Part shown: piece after piece, positions 57,055 to 64,000 of the stretch | How the letters are laid out: the number at the start of each line of letters is the position of its first letter | Numbering within the stretch: position 1 is the stretch's first letter | NCBI RefSeq assembly: GCF_009389715.1 | Contig: NW_024067684.1 | Location: 1,101,501 to 1,165,500 of the forward strand | Direction of reading: 5' to 3' | DNA length: 64,000 nucleotides | Source of the DNA: Phoenix dactylifera | Lineage: Eukaryota; Streptophyta; Magnoliopsida; Arecales; Arecaceae | The notes under the pieces: model-generated | The model's input: only the letters and a program-made list of their open reading frames with translations | What the model was told of the DNA's origin: nothing | Database searches by the model: none | Made by a program: the position numbers and the translations under genes

Positions 57055-57954
57055 CTACTCCCGCCCTCGCTCCCCATGCTCCACCGAAACCACCGACCGC
57101 CGGCCCCACACCCCCACCCGATCGGTCTTTGCCCCCGGTCCCACCTCCGCCTCCGCTCCCCACGACGCCGACCTCCGCCCCGACACGAACCGCCTCATCT
57201 CTCCCAGAACCGGTGCATCCGCCTCCGCCGACGATTCTGGTACACTCCCGGCCAGCGCCGGAATATTCCTCGACAGCACGGAGATCTTTTTCTCCACCAC
57301 CACCACCACCTCCTCCTCCTCCTCCGCCGTCTGACGTCCCCCGCCGCACCGGAAAATCGCCGCAAAGCCCGCCCAGCATGATCCCCTCCCCTCCCAATTC
57401 CGTTCCGCCGCAGTTTGCCCCTCCCGACGGCGCCGCTCCCGCTCCCTATTCGGCAACACCTTCCCGAAGCACGACACCTTGGGCGACCCCGGCTCCAACT
57501 CCGGCACCGCCGATTTCCGACCGCCGCCTCCTTCGGCCCTCCTGGCCTTCTTCGGGAAGATCCGGACGTGCGGCGGCCGGCGGGCGCCCCGGCCGTCGTA
57601 GCCAGAGTGCTGGAGCTTGCCGGGGAGGCCGATGATGGGGGGCTTCGCCTTGAGATTCGCGGAAAAGAGCTGGGAATTCGAGGCCGCCGCTCCCCTCCGG
57701 CTGGCGTTGCTGGACTTGGGATTAGTGCTGCCTGTGGTGGAGTCCTCCCGATCGTAGACCGCGCTCCGGCCCGCCCTCCCAATCTCGCGCCGGATCGGAA
57801 CCTCGGAGGACTCCGCCGGGATACCCGGTTCCTCCACCGCCGCCGGAGGCCGATCCGGCCGGAGCTCTCCACCGCCGGTGGCGTCGACCAGGGTCTCGCA
57901 GGAGACCTTCCGGTCTCCAACGCAGACGAGTTTCTCGAGCTCCACCTGAGGCAT
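57055..57954 (-). CDS. Uncharacterised plant protein, 299 aa, single exon
   Basis: I do not recognise a named family with certainty. The frame is GC-rich and intronless. Features seen: an N-terminal MPQVELEKLVCVGDRKVSCE; a basic conserved-looking block GLPGKLQHSGYDGRGARR at about 109-126; SPKVSCFGKVLPNRERERRR at 157-176, a motif I associate with several plant-specific 'syringolide-induced/uncharacterised' proteins; and a CWAGFAAIFRCGG segment at about 193-205. After that comes an acidic run (EEEEEVVVVVEKK), then low-complexity Gly/Arg/Ser. No signal peptide or membrane span. Several overlapping open frames on both strands reflect GC content; I prefer this one because of the motif content and the good start. 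It is probably soluble or nuclear, function unknown. Confidence 0.65.
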   Translation of the reverse strand: MPQVELEKLVCVGDRKVSCETLVDATGGGELRPDRPPAAVEEPGIPAESSEVPIRREIGRAGRSAVYDREDSTTGSTNPKSSNASRRGAAASNSQLFSANLKAKPPIIGLPGKLQHSGYDGRGARRPPHVRIFPKKARRAEGGGGRKSAVPELEPGSPKVSCFGKVLPNRERERRRREGQTAAERNWEGRGSCWAGFAAIFRCGGGRQTAEEEEEVVVVVEKKISVLSRNIPALAGSVPESSAEADAPVLGEMRRFVSGRRSASWGAEAEVGPGAKTDRVGVWGRRSVVSVEHGERGRE

Positions 57955-58019
57955 CTAACGAGAGAGTGGGAAGAGGGAAGGGGCTGAGACGTCGAGCCGA
58001 GTGGTGGAGGTTCATTAAA

Positions 58020-58793
58020 AATGGAAGGTTGGCTAAAATTTTCTACGTTGTTCTACGCGATTTTTCTCTCTTTTTTTTTTTGTAGGAGGGTCAGTCCCAG
58101 GGGTCACGCCGAAGCGTCGGTAGTCTCGTCCGTTGACCAGCTGACTGACCCAGGGGGATGGACTTTGCCCCCACCTCGTGTTAAAGACGTCAGGAGATCA
58201 GGGCCGTCCACACATTAAATCCAGTCAGTCAGTTGCCTGTAGTTGGGCAGTTGCCCGGCGAATGAAAAACTCGTGAAAGATGTTTTTCTTTTTTTTTTTT
58301 TTGTCAAAAAATAAATTAAATAATCTTGAGAGGTAAAGAACCATTGGAGTTGCTACAAGATGACACCTAAAATGGTGGATTTTACAAAGATACAAAAGTG
58401 GATACAAGAACCGAGTTCAGTAGTCGATGTTGAAGTCGTGCAAGTACTGATCTCTGAACCAGAAGCAGCATACTTATCGACTGCTGTGACCAACACGCAC
58501 CAGCAAAACTCGCTTTGATCCTTGCTCTATGTTTTTTTAAACCGGCCTCATTGGAAAGCGGAGATTTTGGAAAAATTATTATGTCGACCGGGTCTACCAT
58601 AAATCTAGAATGAAACTATTTTAGATGAATTCATTTCATCTTAAAATAAAGGTATTAGATGGATTCATCACACCTTAGGTTTATGGTAGACCTGTTGGAT
58701 ATATAATTTTCCAAAATTCTATCACAGATTAGGATATGGTTGATGGTCATCTTCTTTTTTTTTTTTTTTTTTTTCTTTCTGTTGGATGGTCTG
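58020..58793. other. Upstream flank of the 57954 gene and spacer, no gene seen
   Basis: GC-moderate to AT-rich DNA with several T-runs; no supported feature beyond the presumed promoter of the minus-strand gene. Confidence 0.45.
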
Positions 58794-59042
58794 AAGGTAC
58801 TATTTGCCTCCAAAATCATCATTGCTCTTTTAGTCAATTGTACCTTTGCTGGTGGAAGTGTTTGTTATGGTCTTGTGAAAAATAGTGCCTTTGATTGGTT
58901 TTTGCATGGAATCTATGCCTCAAGGGATGCTACAGCTTGACTATCAAGCTCGCAATCTCCCGGGTTCCCTTGCTTTGCTATCCTTTATTTATTATCGAAG
59001 ATTTTAATGCCATACCCTTTGCTGAGGATAAGAAAGGTAGTG
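58794..59042 (+). mobile_element. LINE endonuclease relic
   Basis: Two frames give FDWFLHGIYASRDATA and then LFIIEDFNAIPFAEDKKGS. These parallel WVLCGVYASTDH and VIVGDFNCIQSASEKRG of the first LINE. The copy is short, frame-broken and from a different LINE subfamily. It is followed by a T-rich interruption. Confidence 0.6.
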
Positions 59043-60820
59043 TGGATTTTTTTTTTCTTTCTTTCTCTTTTTTTTGGTTTTTGAATAGAAAGGGAGGGCA
59101 AAGTTCACCCACTTTATTGAAGAAAATGAATATTCACGAGAGATAAGAGAAAGAAGGATCAAAAACTAGGGAAGAGAGAGCAAATACCATTCCAAACAGC
59201 TTGTTTGGTCTAGGAGGATCATTAGATTTCATGTTGACTAATCTAGCCACTATATGTTGGTTTGTATAGGTTTGAGAGTGAGATCCATTATATTGAAAAG
59301 TTGAATGAGGTATCAAATTTTCAAAGGCGTTGACCGGCACCATGCTAGGTCCAACTGAGATGCTCTCTCTTTTGAAATCTAATAACCTTTTAAGCTCTAT
59401 ATATGATATGATGTTTTTAAAATAGAGGAACAAGACGATGAAGCCCTTCCTCCCTAGGATCTTGCCTGCTCCGGCCATCCCCCTTCATCTCTCTCTCCTC
59501 TCCTCTTTGCTTTCTCTCCCTCCTTCCCTCTCTCTCTCCTCTCCTCTTTGCTTTCTCTCCCGCCCGACTCGGCTGTGTCGGTATGGGCCCAATGCAGCAT
59601 AGCATGGTACTGTATCGAATCATACTGTTAGGCAACCGGCATAGTAATCCTTGCTTATGGGGGCTTCAATAGTAATTACTTATGTCTTTTTTTTCTCAGC
59701 TACTATAACTTTTGATGTCCAACGACTTACAAGCCATCTCAAATATAGCCTGCTCACCTTCTATCCCTTGGAAACAATTGCATACTCTTCAAGCATTTAT
59801 AATTCCAAGCATGCAGTCCTTTTTTTTGTGAATAAAGTACTCCTGTAAATCTTTTAGTTTTATGCAAAGTCTCATTTATAGAAGTTCCTAAGCATAAAGT
59901 ACAACTATAATACCATTTTCCTCTTAGATAGACTACAATCTAGATATTAATCCTCTATTTAGTACCAAAGATGGATTGGAGGAAGGATGGCTAGAGGAGG
60001 AAGTATGGATGAGCGAGAGGATGGATGGATCCTCTTGTATGTTTGATGACATATGAAATGATGGATATGAATGATTCCTTTCTCTATTTGGTATAGAAGA
60101 AATGAAAGGACATATGTATGATATTTATATGATATTTTTACTAAACAATAATTTGATAAAAAATATTATTGCTATCAATTTATAATACTTATTTATACTA
60201 AAGAGTAGGTTATAGTATTTATAATTTATAATTATACAAAAATATATAAATATTTAATTTTTATTTAATTTAATTAAATAAATAATTTTATAAATCAATT
60301 ATATATGAATTAACTTATTTATATATTAATTTTATGAATAATTAATTAATTTATAATTTAGTGAGGATAATTTATTTGGGTAAAAGAGTGAAGAAGTATT
60401 AGAGTTTTGTCAAAAATTTCTAAGAAGCATTTTTGTTAATATAGAAATCTACTCTTCACATGCTCCATCCATCCGGCCAACTCAATCCATCTTTCCTTGA
60501 CCTCAACCAAACACAAAGTCAAAGTTACTTAGATGACTGTTCACTAACATATTACGCACCAATTAAAGTTCTAAATAGTTTGATCCATCTGCCTAAAAAT
60601 TTAATGGTAAGAGATTTTGAGAGGCTCTCGTATTTCAGATCGTTTTAGCATTAATCTTAAAAATATTGTCTAGAAGAAAATACTTCTACCATATTATTCC
60701 TCACAATCTAATATTCAAGAACATATTATAAGAATTACAAATGTAATGTGGGCAGTGACTCAGGTGTCACACCCTTCCCTCATTTAAGGAAGGAAAAGAA
60801 TTGAGTCCCGGTTGGTGCAT
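59043..60820. other. Intergenic DNA, no gene seen
   Basis: It contains a duplicated pyrimidine segment at 59490-59563 (CTCTCTCCTCTCCTCTTTGC twice) and a GGTACTGTATCGAATCATAC-type repeat at about 59580-59640. The rest is AT-rich. Confidence 0.5.
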
Positions 60821-61690
60821 ATTGCTGCAAATGGGTCAGATTGACCTGTGACCCAAACCAATCCACTTAGGCCCGATCCGACTCATTTTAAAAGATCCGT
60901 AGGGTCGGGTCGGGTTCTAAAATTAGACCTATTCTATTTTTCGGATCGGATTTGAATTTATTGAATTTCAACCCGACCAGATCCAACGTGACCCATTGTT
61001 TTTTGGGTCAGTTTTAGATTGTTTACTCTACGACCCGACCCGACCCGAACCGGATATATCATTAGTATATATTTTTATGAGAAAACTACACAAAATACTT
61101 GCTAAATAAAGTTGACAAGAACAGTTCTCCTCTAAATTGATGTTCAATAAGCCTCACTATCGTATGCGAAATAACAAGTGCTAATAGCTTATATTTAAGA
61201 AAGTATGAATCACACCATAATATAATAATAGCATGAAGAATTGTTTTTAAAATGCTAGGCAAGGAAATTAAGGCTAAGAGCCCAACAAAGTCAATGGGTT
61301 GGGTCATGGTAGTGAGTGAGCTAGAATTTAAATATGGCCCAACAGGTGAATTTGTCCAAGACAACACAAAGTAAATCCTATAGTTAGTTCAGTTTATTGA
61401 GGCCAAGGCCTATTGTAGTAGAACTTGGATTGGATTAAATTCTCACAGTTCCTCATATAAGGGTCGACTCGGACATGACCCGGACCCAAATCAGATCCGA
61501 ATGTTTTGGGTTAAGACTGAATTATACATAGACCCGACCCGAATGACCCATCGGGTCAGAAATTTTAGTCGTAGACCTGATCCAACCTGACTCAATCTTT
61601 TATTGGATTGGGTTTAGATCCAACATTAGGAACCAGGTCGGATCGGGATCATTCATGACCCGGTCCAATCTAACCGATTTGCACCCTTAT
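60821..61690. mobile_element. hAT-like MITE, 870 bp, with 8-bp target duplication
   Basis: The flanks TGGTGCAT at 60813-60820 and 61691-61698 are identical 8-bp duplications. The left end ATTGCTGCAAATGGGTCAGA and the inverted right end ATAAGGGTGCAAATCGGTTA form a diverged TIR; the hAT-type GGGTGCAAAT word is visible. Both arms are full of GACCCGACCC/GGGTCGGG repeats. No transposase. Confidence 0.8.
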
Positions 61691-61698
61691 TGGTGCAT

Positions 61699-62136
61699 TT
61701 CTAAATTTATGAGGGACATATTGTGTCAAGAAATCATTACTCAGGGTTAAGCTTGGGATAATCCAATTACAGGCGTGCTAGATTCATTGGATAATTATTC
61801 GTATAATCACATGGTTGTGAAGATATTAGTCCACTGATGCAATTTATAACATCACAGGAAAAGTGCTTAAATGTTTCTAAGTCCTCTTACGATGTTCCTG
61901 GTTTCTAGAGTTGTCAGTAGGCATTGAGGCTTATGGCATGAAAAGATGCCTTAAAAATAAAACCCTAAGAAATGGGTATCCATTAGAGAAAATTTGACCA
62001 GAGAATCATAGCTCAGTTACTTGACCAGCACTTTTAACTTTGACACATTGGGAATGTATCAGGTTAAATACTAGCATAACAAAGTATCTTATGTCTCTTG
62101 GTTCTACCAATAATACTTCAACACAGATGGCATTAA
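61699..62136. other. Spacer, no gene seen
   Basis: No supported coding or repeat feature. Confidence 0.5.
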
Positions 62137-62557
62137 GGATTCATTTGGTTTGCAGAAAGAATTTTTCTTTATCGGAATATTTTTCTTGGAAATCTGATTC
62201 CAAAGCATATGATGCCTAAGAAAATAATTTTGACATATTTGGTTGATCATAGAAAAGTAGCCATTTCAGAGTGGATTATGTTTGGTTGAGCATCGAAAGA
62301 CCTTACCTATAAATTTTGATAGCTTAAGGGTAGTTTTGAAGAAAAAAAAGCATTCCGATTTCCATCGGATGGGAAAGTAGCTTTTCCATGTTCCTTATAG
62401 GGTTTTTCTTTTCAATGAAATTTGAGAATCTTATTCCCATAGAAATGCTACTTTTTCATCTCTCTCCTTTGAAAACTCCAACCAAACAAGAGATTTTTCT
62501 TCATTTTTTCGTTGACCATACTTTCTTCCCTTCTTTTTCTGCAAACCAAACAAGTCC
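62137..62557. mobile_element. Fold-back MITE, 421 bp
   Basis: The left end GGATTCATTTGGTTTGCAGA and inverted right end GGACTTGTTTGGTTTGCAGA match at 17 of 20. The arms are AT-rich and partly self-complementary further in. Flanking AA/AAA leaves the target duplication unclear. A similar GTTTGGTT(C/T)GCA start is seen at about 53570. Confidence 0.6.
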
Positions 62558-63578
62558 AAAGGGGTGTCTGTTATCTATAGAAACAACAGGAGCAATGAGA
62601 ACCTAAGTTGCAAAAAGCAAAGGACCATCCCATTGATATCTCTATTGTCTCTGCTTTTCTTAAACTAAACTTTTTCATCCACCTTGTGAATGATCCACAT
62701 GGTAACTATGACTATAAATCATGTCTTCATATATTCAAATAAGTATTCTAAAATTGTAATGCAGATTTTGTACAAAACTGGAAAATTCTCACAATACAGA
62801 AAACTGAAATTAATTGCGAAAAAGTGCTTGGGCAAATCCTCTGGAAACTCTGATCCTTAGACTGCCGGTCATCCATCTTGGTAGTAATAGAAGTAACTAC
62901 CTAGGATAGATAATTTATTACAAAATTCCCCAATGAGCAATATCATGCGATCTACAAACCCAGTATGAACATGTGAAAGATAAATTTTATAAGTTCAAAA
63001 GGGAAAACTTAAACAAAATCTTTATAGTGGAATTACCCAGCCCAATAACTTGGAAAGACACCTCCCAAGTTTTAACTTGGAACTTCCTCCAAATGCAAGT
63101 GTGCAACCAATAAGTTATTGCTCAATTCACCTCTTTTTTTGAAAGATGTAAACCAGAAATTTCCAATTTGCAATACATCAACAAGCAATGCACTTCTATG
63201 ATTTGCCAATCAAAATAGAATATATAGATGTTCCACTTGCATTATCAACATATTTACAAACATATAATTTTTTGGCATAGCAATATAACAGATGTGTTGG
63301 CTTCAATCTGAATATACAAAGCAAAATATCATATATACTATAATCGGAACCAACTAACCACTCCTATCAAACTAAAGCATACATTGAGATTACAAAAGAA
63401 AATGAATGGTACCTATCAGATAAGCATGATAGTTGGAAGATAAACACTCCATACTTGTTAGTATAGCCGCACCTTCCAACTCTGTCTTGCAACATGAGGT
63501 TCTAATATTGTAGAGCCATAGTTTCGAAGCTTTTTCATAAGTCTGTTTACCGCTTGAACATCCATGTGAAGATTGAGC
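62558..63578. other. AT-rich intergenic DNA, no gene seen
   Basis: No supported feature. Confidence 0.5.
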
Positions 63579-63734
63579 ATTGAGCAGCCTTATTTTATTT
63601 CCCAACTTGAAGGTCAGCTTATTGACAAGAGAATCCTCAACTACATCCACTTTAGCATTGGGCAGCCTTATTTTAATTCTCAACTTCAAGGTCGGCTTAT
63701 TGACAAGAGAATTCTCAACTACAAACACCTTGAA
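63579..63734. repeat. 78-bp tandem duplication, two copies
   Basis: The units start ATTGAGCAGCCTTATTTTAT (63579) and ATTGGGCAGCCTTATTTTAA (63657). The period is 78 bp, so reading frames are kept through both copies; on the minus strand the 63740-63390 frame gives two 26-residue repeats (NKPTLKLRIKIRLPNAK and NKLTFKLGNKIRLLNAQ). No known protein is recognised. Confidence 0.8.
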
Positions 63735-64000
63735 GAGCAATACTTCTATTCCTATTGTCTTCAGGGGTCTCTAGAACTTAAAATAAGAGGCACCCTAATA
63801 GTATAGGCATTCTACAATATGAGTGTTCACCTTACTTTGTCCAAATTTCATCTGTTTGCGTCTCAAGCAAGAGGAAATCATTCGTTTGAGCACATAGTAT
63901 CCTATTTAGCATCAAGTATCAATGGAGTAACTAGAACACATGCATACATGTCATTAAACAAATTATCCTCAACGAAAATTAATCAAACTCAAAAAATTGG

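Noticed and set aside
1-64000. CRISPR arrays, operons, ribosome-binding sites, riboswitches
   Set aside because: The window is plant nuclear DNA; no regularly spaced repeats or prokaryotic gene organisation were seen.

Overview
This window is plant nuclear DNA: split genes with GT-AG introns, plant-specific families, and many transposon fossils. The very GC-rich, proline- and alanine-rich 5' ends of several genes, set against AT-rich introns and intergenic DNA, suggest a monocot, and a palm-like genome is my best guess. That is inference. No CRISPR array, rRNA or tRNA gene was seen.

Layout. 1-6599: a large, decayed L1-type LINE (+) whose ORF1 part is very GC-rich, ending in a poly(A) tail and a (GA)n tract. 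6600-9830: AT-rich intergenic DNA with a fold-back MITE, then a promoter with two G-boxes. 9875-13199: a three-exon GH17 beta-1,3-glucanase with signal peptide and hydrophobic C-terminus (+). 15362-16842: an intronless P-class PPR gene (-) with a one-base shift near its 3' end. 17235-18706: a candidate CACTA-like non-autonomous element that carries a 92-base poly(G) run. 21393-24823: a five-exon penta-EF-hand calcium-binding gene (-) with a one-base shift in exon 3. 25.3-26.5 kb: a TIR element and a LINE scrap.

27200-38117: a structurally complete Sirevirus-like Ty1/copia retrotransposon of about 10.9 kb. It has 1444-bp LTRs, a 5-bp target duplication, a tRNA-iMet primer site, several polypurine tracts, gag, pol and an extra third ORF. 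Its gag-pol is broken. Just downstream (38505-39190) lies an unusual block of short palindromes.

39656-51012: a twelve-exon plastid-type thioredoxin/GST-fold gene (+) whose 6.6-kb first intron holds hAT-like MITE DNA. 52-56 kb: a hAT-like element, a long (TA)n tract and LINE 3' fragments (-). 57055-57954: a GC-rich single-exon gene of unknown function (-). 58-64 kb: mostly non-genic, with a LINE endonuclease relic, a hAT MITE with an 8-bp target duplication, a fold-back MITE and a 78-bp tandem duplication.

The host genes look like independent neighbours, not a pathway. Two of them (PPR and EF-hand) carry single-base shifts in or next to G runs. This could mean real decay, or residual indel errors in a draft assembly. 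The most unusual signals are the palindrome families shared by the Sirevirus LTR and the leader of its third ORF, the palindrome block beside its 3' LTR, and the poly(G) run.
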